Assembly: GCA_021234155.1 (NCBI GenBank)
Contig: JAJEKV010000062.1
Span: forward strand, 2,703,305-2,767,304
Length of the DNA stretch: 64,000 bases
Direction: 5' to 3'
From: Isoetes taiwanensis
Lineage: Eukaryota > Streptophyta > Lycopodiopsida > Isoetales > Isoetaceae
Under the pieces are notes generated by a model. The model worked only from the letters and a program-made list of their open reading frames with translations, did not search any database and was not told where the DNA came from. The number at the start of each line of letters is the position of its first letter. The first letter of the stretch is position 1. The position numbers and the translations under genes are program-made. Below, piece after piece: positions 54,411 through 64,000 of the stretch.

Positions 54411-56819
54411 TACAATGTGAAGAGGTGGTTGTTTAAATGCTAGCTAGAATAGACAATATGGCTTGGAAGGTCAATATTGTTTGCTTGGAATGAAGGTAGC
54501 TGTTAGAATTGACCTTTTCTAGCTGATGTGTTGAAATAATTAAGATGTTTTGATGACTCTATTAATTAACATTCGTTTAGAATACGCTATAGTAATACGA
54601 AAGTGCCTTACATTGCTCAATTTTGTTCCACTTTGGGAGAGGAAGATTGGCAGCATGGCAGGAGGCCTTTTTTTTTATTTTTATTATTTTTTTTTCGGGG
54701 GGGGGGGCAGAGAGGGAATTGTGGAGGAAGTAGTACCATGTATTACAATTGTTGCTTGCAGTCACCATGACATAAACTTCAACATGTGTGTAATAGATGA
54801 AGCAATTGAGCTCTGGATAGAGGTCTCCTTAGTTGCTGTATGTCGTGGCATGATTGTTTTCAATGGAGGGGACATGAGATTTAAACATAGGCCTTATATT
54901 AGTATTAGTATAGCATAAGGGATGTTCTACAATGTGAAGCCTACAAATTTAAATCTATGAAGCATGACTGGCATCATGTAGATCCCCAATTTATTTATTT
55001 TTTATATACAAAGCATTTTCAATTTGCTTGAATAGAATTTACTTAATTGGTATCATCCAAACATATTCCCTTGTAAATTCAATATGTGGGAGTATTTTTT
55101 ATGACGTTGTGAAGGCACCTAATGAAGAAATGTTGTAAATAATTTAATTACATTTTCCAATAGAGATTCTTAGTTTGTCAATTCTATATGGTTGTCAATG
55201 AAGGTACTTGCCTTAGTCAATTCTATATGTCAAACATTAGAGTTCTTGCACATACTACATGATATGCTAGTATGATGGATGCACATTCCAAAGGATTCAA
55301 GTCATTCTATCTTATTTTGGATTTGAACAATTTTAAGCTTATTGGACATGTTTACATGCATGCAAGCATGCATGTTTACGGGCCTGTTGTAGGCAATGAT
55401 GAATTTGTAGAGATATAGCGAAAATGTTGATGAGACAAATGTAACTTGGATAAACTACATGCTACGAAGTAGAAAATGAAATAGTTCTTCCCTAAATTGT
55501 TCATATAATCCTTTACATTCGTTGCATGGGGAATGAGAGGTATAGAAGAAGGGAGATGATATGTTCAGTAGCCCAAAAATACATATTTGTTCTATTCCAG
55601 CTTAGATTTGAAAAGGAATTGATATTTGTTCTATTCTAGCTTATTTATTGAAAAATTCATATTTGTTGATTTCTCTCTTGTAGGGAACATGAAATAGAAG
55701 CCATACTTTGATAATCCGGGGGCATTTATCCAAGGACCACTAATCTTGAAATGCCTAATATTGCAACATTTTGTTGGTCCCTGCAATGATGGGAAGAAAG
55801 AGATGACTAATGTGGCACTTTGTAGATGGGCTTGATGAAGTGCCTCAACGTTCCTTTGTTTGGAGCTTGAAATGTAATATTACACATGTGAATGCTTGTG
55901 CACTAATGCTAAATATTGAAATGCTTGATATTGCTACGATATATTAGGATGGGAGCAATTTCTAGATGGGCTTGGCGAAGTACCTTGAAATCCATATATA
56001 TATAGCTTAAATTGCCGAATTATAGCAGAAAGTAACAATATTGACCATTTATATGCCTTGGGTTATACACTAATATTGTGCTGATCTATAACACTTTACA
56101 ATGCTACAATGAGACTACATTCACTACCTATCAGACAACAGTAAAAAACGCATGTTGTTAGAATCCTGGAATGCCTTTCTTAGCAATAAGCGCTCTGCCT
56201 CTATCATGCTTGCCTCTCCCCATTCAACCTGCAAAATAATATGGGCATCAAATAGAAGCGCAATTAGACCTTGCAAATAGTAACACGATTAACTAACCTT
56301 AAAGACTTAGTTAATAGAATGATTCATTTTATTAACCTCTATAGGAGGACGATCAAATCTATGAGATCAACAAATAAAGATGTTGTGAATATAGAGCTAG
56401 TGGTGAATAAGAATGCCAACCTAAAGGCATGTACTTCAAATCAAAATATTATAAAATCCCAACTCTTGGAAATTAAAACTGTTCCAATATTCCAGTGTTG
56501 GAGCAAAGTATAATTCTCTGTGCTGCTCTTACATTTTTGTGATCCTTGGTCACATCCAACCTACTATATATGAGGGCGATGAACACAGCATAGTATATAT
56601 GCATGAAAAAAAATGGCACATTAAACAGAAAAATTCTTTACCATCTAGAATCTGAAGTTCTGTGAATAACTTAGAACGTCCCTACATTTGACTTAGAATC
56701 AATTACTGCAAAGACCATCATTCACAGGATGGACACTCTTAACATCATCAAGACATATCTCAGAGATACAATAAACTTAGAACATAATGCTTCTTAAAGC
56801 AGACGACAAAGCCTATTTC
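54411..56819. other. Non-coding, nothing recognised
   Basis: A frame of 122 codons (54550-54918) spans a T/G homopolymer zone (54668-54710) and is not credible. Elsewhere AT-rich sequence; GATATTTGTTCTATTC[TC]AGCTTA-like strings recur near 55586 and 55620. Confidence 0.4.
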
Positions 56820-56840
56820 AAAAAAAAAAAAAAAAAAAAT
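56820..56840 (+). repeat. Poly-A run
   Basis: About 21 A. It may be a retrocopy tail; no target duplication found. Confidence 0.7.
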
Positions 56841-59224
56841 CAACTATAGGCCACCACTGAACATTTTCAAGAAGTCTTTGATACAGCAGCCCCAGAAGGT
56901 ATCCTTTAAAAGGGATTGTCCAATGTTGGCCGTCATATGAAAATAATATGGGTTCAAGCAACACAGACTGATTGAAAAGAGCACAGCCAGCATCAAGCAG
57001 GGCATCTCCATTCTGCTTAAAGCTGTTTTAATTAATCCTGCTACCAGGCTTGCCAGAGTTTATGCCTTATTAGCTATGATCTAAAATGAATGCCGCCAGG
57101 CTAATTCCTGTTATGCCAGTTGCTTTATATGTATCTGCAAATCTAGGGCATAAGAAAGAAAGATTATATTACCGTCTACAAAAGACCACTTTCTTTATCA
57201 ACATGCATTCAAGTTCTCTTAATATTTATTTCCTGTGCTGAAAGATATTGCCCCTAAACAAATCACTAAAAGAAAAGGCATTTGGATATTGTAAAAATGG
57301 GGAGCAATCCCTCATCTAAGATCCCAATTGTACCTTATTTCTTCAGAAAGCCATGTATTGTCAAGCCTGGGAATGAGTTTAATATTGTGAATAATATAAC
57401 TCTCAAACATAGAAAACTACTTGAAAGTCCTTACTATTCTGTCTTTAAGTATCTCCTTTAAGAACAGTATAGGATTACATACCAAAACGCTATTCTGTAA
57501 GTGACGATTGATAAAATAAGGACATTCTGTAGTTTCTTGATTGTACACAAATTTCGGCGCCTCGCATGAATATAGACACTGTAATCATGATCTGCAGCGC
57601 CCTGAAACAACATATGCCTCATTCAAAATCTTGGAATCATATGATTCGAAATAGCAAGTTTTCACATCAGTAATGCATGAAAACAGCCAACAAATTTAAA
57701 ACGGTATCTCGACGCATCAATAGTATAATTTTCTGTGCTTTTAGTAGCTTCTAGTTTGACCTCTTTAGTAGAAGTGTCCTTTATCTTGTAGCATCTTTGC
57801 CGGGACCAAAGTGCCAGTTCCTGAAGCTTGATAGATATACAAATGACCTGCTCAATGAAGTGAACAACATTTTTATCCATCAAAAAAAAGAAAAAGGGTG
57901 AACAGCCAACCTGAAAGGCCTGAACTGAGTCCTTCTGCCATAAGTATATGCAGAGCAATTGTAGATTATAGATTAACTATAGGAACAGTTAACATAAAGA
58001 ATAGGTTGCTTTGCAACATATCTTATGCATCGCAGCATATCAAAGCAAAGCTATCTGGCTACTTTATCCAGGCCGTTGTTTTTACATACATAGCTGACAA
58101 CACAGAAATCATTTCCTTAATGAAATGAAGATGGCAACTCAGCTTTAGACCAAGAACAATAAAGTTTCCAACCTGGAAGGTAACTCCTCTCATAATGTGA
58201 TCCAAATGCAGCAGAGATACCTGCAAGAAACAAACACATGCAATAAGATAAATCGAGGGCTAAGCATTTATCACTCACTGCATGCAAAGCTCATGGAATA
58301 ATTGTGTAACAACACTTAATATATGGATAGATCGAAGAAAAACTATGAGGCAAAGCATGACAGACAAACACAATATATGTGGCAGCATAAAATAGAGGTA
58401 AAAAGAATTAATAGAGTCCCATTTTAAAACCATCAGAATCTGTCAAAAGTCCTCATGGCCAACTTGTGAAATTGTGAATACCATTCAAATCATCTAGCAG
58501 GTCTGCACCAGAGCGAAGTTCTAAATGATATGTATTTTCTAAAATGGTTCCTTATTAAAGTCGGTGCCCAGTACCCCATTTAAATAAAGTTGGCTAATTA
58601 GAACCAGCGTATTGGCCTTGCCTAGTATTTTACCTCAGAGTTCGGCAAGTTTCTAGTAAACTATAATCCATCATAGTAGTTGTGGCCTCACCCTCTGCAT
58701 ACTAATGCAATAATCGTGAACACCCATCATATAAGATGATCTTCATAAGCGAAGGATGCGTTAGTCACCTAAGCCCGTATTGCGTATTGTAGGCATCTAA
58801 GGCCACATCTCTTGCCATTAGTTCTCTTGTTAACACGCCGTTTGGATATCATTAGCATCCTTTACTTTCTGCTAAATGCTTGACAATTCTTGTAACTGTT
58901 GTTGACAGAAGTATGGCACCATGAGGACGCTAATAGTTGAGAATTGCATGGGTGACAAAGTGGATCTAATGATGAAAATGAAAATGTACCTAGTACTTCA
59001 CATCTACTATTGCAAACTCTCCATTCACAACATTAAAATGGTCAAAAGTAACATATAGTAAGCAATTGTACAATCCTATCTGTTTCTACTCTGCAGACAG
59101 ACAGTAAGTCCAATAAATGAGAATGCAATCCATACAGTTGTTTAACTCCTCCTACATTGCAGCTCATTATAAGCACTAACAACCAACATAAAATTCCAAG
59201 TCAAGATATGTTCCAATAACTTAC
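56841..59224. other. Non-coding with exon-like islands on the minus strand
   Basis: Islands with splice-like edges on the minus strand (about 58205-58155, TTGCAG before and GTTGGA after; about 57960-57910) could be exons of a host gene, but no family is recognisable. Confidence 0.3.
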
Positions 59225-59365
59225 ATCTTGAAATGCCTTAGCATATTGCCAAATGCAGTTGTGAGGCCTGACTAATAGTCTCGTGTTGCATTACTCTAGG
59301 TCCCATGAAGCCGTCAATTGCACGGTGGGCAATTGCATTGCCAGTTCCAAAGGTACTCCTGTACA
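59225..59365 (-). pseudogene. Exon of a CHCH-domain (CHCHD2/Cox19-like) protein
   Basis: FGTGNAIAHRAIDGFMGPRV and MQHETI match the conserved region before the CHCH domain in plant CHCHD2-type mitochondrial proteins. A shift of +1 then gives CIWQYAKAFQD, like the first CHCH helix, ending exactly at a GTAAGT donor (59224). The frame change near HETI suggests a broken copy. The second Cys pair (next exon) was not found nearby. Family members act in the mitochondrial intermembrane space and nucleus. Confidence 0.6.
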
Positions 59366-61604
59366 ACACCTGAATTAATAATCTAAAACAACACACAAAG
59401 AATAGAATAGAATAGACAAAGAGTGAAGTCAAAAAAACATTACCTTGTGCCACTGGCTAGCAAGACCGTCTATCATAGAATCAGACTTAGAAGGCTACGC
59501 TGGTGTGGAGAAGGTGCATGGCAGACTGCAAGAAAGAAAGAATAATTTATGAACCTCAAAATCAAGATTACAAAGTTGTTTGTGCACCACAAATACAGAT
59601 ACAGAACATTACCAGATGCAAGATGCAGGAGTCATGGTGCAGGTCATGGTGCAGGTCGTGAAAACTGCCCTAGAAACAAATCAAAATCAGTGAAACAGTC
59701 TTTGGTTCCTTATTTCAGTATGTTTGCCTAGTCCTATGAATCTTTTACAAATGATCCTAGAATGAGACCATTTGAACACATATGATATTGGCGTAGTGAT
59801 GTTGAAGCACCTTGACATGATGAGGCATCACCTCACCATGGCATTCCTGTTGGCATATTCAGAATATTTTATCCATGCTTGAGCAGAATATATATCTCGC
59901 CTTGTCGTTCGGGTTGGCACATTCACAATGTTTTAATCCATGCTTGAGCAGACTATAAATCTTATTATCTTTACATGGACATATAAGATCAAACATATGG
60001 AGCTCTTCTCGATATCATTGTTGTAAAAATGCCGGCATAAAGTGTAGAACAATGTAATAATGCGATGGAAAGAATCATGGAACAGCAACATAGAATATAG
60101 AATCATTCTGTTATCTGCAGACATAATGGGAATATTTATTTGGAAATACTAACTATAAAATAAAACTCATTCAAATTGAAATGGACATGAAAAGAAAGTT
60201 GACCTAGCTGTAGTTTTTGATTCGTTAGATTTGGTCTTCAAACCGTGGCAACCCAAAGGACCAAAGAGCGTACTTCATAAGAAGGTGATCCACCTTGAAT
60301 CCTTTAGAATTAGATGCCCTGCACAGATAGACAGCAAGTGATAAGTTCATGTGCAGTAAGAAGTTCCAAAGATTTACCTTCTTGTGACTATACTGTGTTA
60401 ATAAGAGTCACAACAGACTAAATTGAAACAAAGGAGAGAAGAGTTCTTACTTCTAGAATATTACTTTGGCCCAGCTCTTTTTTGAAACCATGGCTTTGGC
60501 TTCAAGATATTCCTTGATCTTCCTTGAGTTGAACAAACGACATGATCAGTGTCATTCAAATAGTGTCATTCCAATAGAGCTTAGATAGCTTGTTTCAAAA
60601 CAACAAAATGGAGGATACGAAATCTAAGGCGACTTACATTCATGCCAAAAATGTGGGAAAACAAACCTCTGAAAAACCGTCGAATCTGTATGCCAGCATA
60701 TAACGAATGCATCTTCGATTGGAATGATTTAGAAAATACCCTTCTGCCATTGCATAATCTTGAGGAATCCTGGCATGCCAATATGTTAGAAAGGAAAAAC
60801 AAATATGCCGGCAGATGCTTAGATCGCATTTAGATCGCATGGACCCCGTGCAATTTCACCTTGCAAATGGCAATCGTGGAGCAAGCGGATAATCGCGCCT
60901 TCCCTTCACAATGGTATTGCGCTATGCTTTGCTTTGCTTTTCGCTTGCTAGGATGTCATGCATTGCAGTATATGATTTGTATCATGTCTTTCTCTGCAGT
61001 TGATCCCCAAGAAGAATCGCGTCGAAGTTTACACTCCCCACGAAATCCAAAAGCCCCTATCCCTGGTCGAAATAATACCACAAAAATTGATCCCGATTTT
61101 TGGAAGAACGGAAATATTTGCCGGCCACAAAAATCATCAAGAATCTTAGGAAATCAACTTAAAAAAGTAATCAAAAACTTTTTCCGCCAAACCGGAAAAT
61201 CCCAAATTAATAAGATTGATAGTGACAATGTACGTTTTAAGAATCACCTATAAACTAGTAATGATTTTAAGAAACTAGTATAAGATATAAAATTAGTATA
61301 AGAATTATGGTCAAACTAGCATTGATTTCACAAAACTATAGTTGACATATAGTTTTTGTTGGCATTACGAATTGCATGTATTAAAAAGCACTTTTATACT
61401 GGTTTCCATTGTGATTATAAATGCGAGTTAATTTTTGGAGGCCTTGTGTACTGGCTTTCCGCCTTCTGCAGTTTTCATTGCAGGCTTCCTTCTTCAGTTG
61501 CCCTGTTAATTCTTCCTTTTCTTGTTGATGTTTCTCCATCCTTCTGTATTTTCTCTGTATTTCTGGCTAATAATGCCCGACAAGTATACTCCAGTGGATT
61601 CTTT
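59366..61604. other. Non-coding with possible exon islands
   Basis: On the minus strand an island near 60320-60228 follows CTGTGCAG and reads ASNSKGFKVDHLLMKYALWS to a stop; it may be a terminal exon of an unknown gene. A 130-codon plus frame (60861-61253) has no features. CAGGTCATGGTG occurs twice near 59640. Confidence 0.3.
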
Positions 61605-62018
61605 TCACAGCAGTGCACACAGATCTTCCTTCCTTTCTGATTTCTGGATCGTCGCATGCATTTGCAGCACCTGGAAGCAAGACATTACCCTTTCCTTGTC
61701 CCGCCTCCTCACTGTATCATTCCGATCAGCTAGGACCCCGAAATAATCTAACAGGTTCAGTTTGTATCCATGATCTTTCATCCCCTGAGCGTGGTGAATC
61801 CTGTCGCAGAATAGACAATGTACTCGGCCACAATTTAAACATGAGGTAAGACCTTTATCTAAACAGACGCAGTCCGCCTCACAGATGCACCAAGGATTTA
61901 GGTCTTCTAACTCTGGATTGTATGGCACCGTGAGGTTCCCTGGATTACCTCGGATTCTCTTCCTTACTGCCCGATCTGCGCCTTCGCGCGCCTCCAGCGC
62001 TCTCTTTCCCTTATCCAT
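61605..62018 (-). CDS. Small Cys/His-rich protein, B-box-like zinc finger, 137 aa
   Basis: A basic N-terminus (MDKGKRALEAREGADRAVRK) is followed by CICEADCVCLDKGLTSCLNC and GRVHCLFCDRIHHAQGMKDH, a C-C-C-C-C-C-H-H series of the B-box spacing type that should bind zinc. A helical tail follows (LNLLDYFGVLADRNDTVRRR). The stop is followed in another phase by more Cys (CVHCCEKN), so the gene may once have been longer. A TATA box lies 100 bp upstream. The role is unknown; B-boxes mediate protein contacts or transcription control. Confidence 0.5.
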   Translation of the reverse strand: MDKGKRALEAREGADRAVRKRIRGNPGNLTVPYNPELEDLNPWCICEADCVCLDKGLTSCLNCGRVHCLFCDRIHHAQGMKDHGYKLNLLDYFGVLADRNDTVRRRDKERVMSCFQVLQMHATIQKSERKEDLCALL

Positions 62019-62117
62019 CCTGTTCCGGTCGCACTGTTTGCGAGATTTTTCGTCTTCTTACAGGCGCTTCTTCCTGTGAACTAAATTAGAACCCTAGAAA
62101 GACAAAAGATACCCGGC

Positions 62118-62125
62118 TATTTATA
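62118..62125 (-). promoter_or_regulatory. TATA box for the zinc-finger ORF
   Basis: TATAAATA on the minus strand, flanked by GC-richer sequence (AGCCGGGTATC), 100 bp before the ATG at 62018. Good plant core-promoter spacing, allowing a leader of about 70 nt. Confidence 0.55.
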
Positions 62126-63544
62126 CATTGAGTGGATTTAGGGTTTTCTTCCACTTTTCCTGCGTTTTCTTTGTTACGTCCGGCTTTATCCTGTCGTGTC
62201 TGAAGGCCGTCATCATTTATTCGTATTCGGTGTAGTTAATGCGACGTATTCACTGCCGATATTTTATGTCAGATCGTACCCTGCCTTTTTTCGTAGGCCT
62301 GTAAGTATAGTCTTTAACGGCTATCTCTTTTGCCTCCTCATTAATTATCGTACCTTTCATCTATTTAATGCTATATTAATGCTATATTAGCGCTTCCCAG
62401 CTAACCCCTCTCATGTTCGTTTATATGGCTACGCTATGTCGTCGTGGATGCCCTATACTACCACCATGTGTCTCTGTAAACGGGAATTTTTCTTCGGTGA
62501 TCTCCAATCTCGTTATTTCAAATCCTTTTTTCAAATCCTTCCCGCTTCTGTCTGTGTCTGGATCGTTCGTTGCAGCTTTGCTCTTTTTCGCTTACTTGCC
62601 CTCGGCGTTGTTCCGTAGTTCCATGGTGCCAATTCTATTATTCTTTACGTTGTTTAATTTACTTTTTGTTTTTTGTTACCGAAGAACTCATATCACTACC
62701 TATTTCCTATTATTTCTGTTAGTATCTTGCCATGCATATCTAAATTTTATTGTTTTGTTAGATAAGAAACCTCAGTATAACCATCGCCGCGCCTTGCTTA
62801 TTTCTTCCTATGACATTCCTTAGATGGTATATATATAACACTGTATCGCCTTGCTGCCCTCCAACATTTATATTAATACTATAACAAGAATCCAATTTAA
62901 TCGGAACATGTACTATGCCTATGTCGATAATATGATAAGTATAACTACCTTCCTCTTTCTATAGTTCATGTCCCTCTTTTCTACACATTACTGATAGGAT
63001 CTCCGGCCAGAATAAAAACAGTTTGCAGACTAAGTTGCCAAGAATGATCAAAAAAGAGGAACAAATACATGGTGTTACGCATCTCCTGTTGAAATTCGCG
63101 TCTTTCGACTTGCTTGTATTCTCGCCCATCGCCCATCGCCCATTATGGTTGTGGAAAAGAGAGGAACTTAGCTTGCATACTGCAAGAATGTCAATAAATA
63201 AATATTTGCCACTTATGCTATTTTTGCATTTGCGCATCGCAATGACCAACAAATAATTTGGATAATTGAGTTAATGCTTGTAAATAAGGTATGGCAAATG
63301 AAGATGACAAATAATAGAAGCGAACTTTAATACTGATGTAGCAAAAATTGTTAATTACTCCATATTAGGTTGAATCCACCACGGATCAATTTCTGCCCAG
63401 AAGCACATCTTATGATGGTAGATAAATAAAAAAGAGTGGAAACTGCCACGCATGTGTTTTGCAGAATACTCTTTAGAGAGATCCGGCAATAGAAAAATTC
63501 TAGAAACAGAGGCTCATTCTTCTCCATTTAACTATGATCCTCGT
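62126..63544. other. Non-coding, nothing recognised
   Basis: A 136-codon plus frame (62413-62823) is Phe/Leu/Ser-rich and lacks recognisable motifs; chance seems likelier than a membrane protein. TTAATGCTATA is duplicated near 62370. Confidence 0.4.
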
Positions 63545-63935
63545 TTGGTTCATGTACAACAAATGTAGAAACATTTTGCCATAATTTTGCAGAATTCAAA
63601 TGGCTGATCTCAATGCATTCAACATTTTTCTATTATGTGAGTGTACCATGTAAATCAACTATGAACTCTTACACTCTGACTGTGGTGTCATAGCATTCGC
63701 ATTCGTCCAAAAAGAAATGGTTTGTGTGTGGCTCTCACCTCTTATGAAGACAATCATGTGCCAAATTACATAGTTACCTATTGAAATGCTTTGTTCAGAT
63801 ACAACAAACGGTAAAACATTCTGCTATAATTGTGCGAGTCAAATAGCTATTCTCAATGCATTCAATATCTTTCTATTCCAATGTCAGTGTGCCATGTAAG
63901 TCGATTATGAACTCTTAAAATCTAACCAAGGTGTT
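63545..63935. repeat. Direct repeat, about 140 bp, period about 247 bp
   Basis: TCTCAATGCATTCAA, TTTTTCTATT or the equivalent, GTG[TC]GCCATGTAA-like and ATGAACTCTTA strings recur in order at 63545-63690 and 63793-63935. The array may continue beyond the window. Confidence 0.65.
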
Positions 63936-64000
63936 ACAGTTCACTTGAAGAATCGGAATACCAATCATCTCCCAAACGAAATGGTTACAAAAGAAATTTG

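Noticed and set aside
54550-54918. A 122-codon plus frame
   Set aside because: It runs through T and G homopolymers and has no conserved motif.
62413-62823. A 136-codon frame resembling a membrane protein
   Set aside because: Hydrophobicity comes from T-rich sequence; no start context, promoter or family features.
1-64000. CRISPR arrays, bacterial operons or rRNA genes
   Set aside because: No regularly spaced repeats with unique spacers and no rRNA-like sequence; the palindrome array at 1147 has spacers too short and similar.

Overview
The window looks like nuclear DNA from a land plant with a large, repeat-rich genome. The evidence is an L1-type LINE with a plant-type RT zinc-binding domain, a Ty3/gypsy chromovirus primed by an initiator-Met-like tRNA, a Ty1/copia remnant, Helitron termini, MITEs, GT-AG introns and one exon of a plant-type CHCH protein. 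I cannot name the species. A fern or another seed-free vascular plant fits the load of degenerate LINEs, but this is inference. No bacterial features, rRNA genes or intact tRNA genes were seen.

Layout. 0-6 kb: an array of palindromes, two decayed genes (one a DDE-like transposase on the minus strand) and a Helitron 3' end followed by a pyrimidine tract. 6-17 kb: mostly non-coding repeats, a second pyrimidine tract, a lysine-rich gene fragment and a foldback element. 17.3-22.5 kb: LINE-A, with an intact ORF1 and a broken ORF2. 22.5-25.2 kb: a second foldback copy, a 5'-truncated LINE-B with a 12-bp target duplication, and a Helitron 3' end. 28.5-30.1 kb: a copia remnant split by a Mutator-like MITE with a 9-bp target duplication. 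30.1-49.6 kb: a nest in which LINE-C (minus) is split by a 15.6-kb Ty3/gypsy element (plus), itself interrupted by a retrocopy. 50-64 kb: minisatellites, a small multi-exon gene on the minus strand, a MITE, a third Helitron 3' end, a CHCH-protein exon, and a small zinc-finger ORF with a TATA box.

The most unusual object is inside the gypsy element. Between the primer-binding site and the gag remnant lie about 7.6 kb that chromoviruses normally lack. This block starts with a coding region whose first ten residues are identical to the histone H3 tail and whose C-terminus is a recognisable H3 histone fold, with about 290 charged residues between the two. It is followed by an AATAAA signal, a TATA-like box and a second ORF with an acidic tail, then a third, unrecognised and broken ORF. 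Near-identical hairpin repeats of about 62 nt lie before the first and second ORFs. The same element ends pol with a chromodomain, a module known in other proteins to bind methylated H3 tails. The copy is dead (a nonsense codon and a frameshift in the H3-like ORF, a nonsense codon in pol, a decayed gag), so any function must be sought in sister copies.
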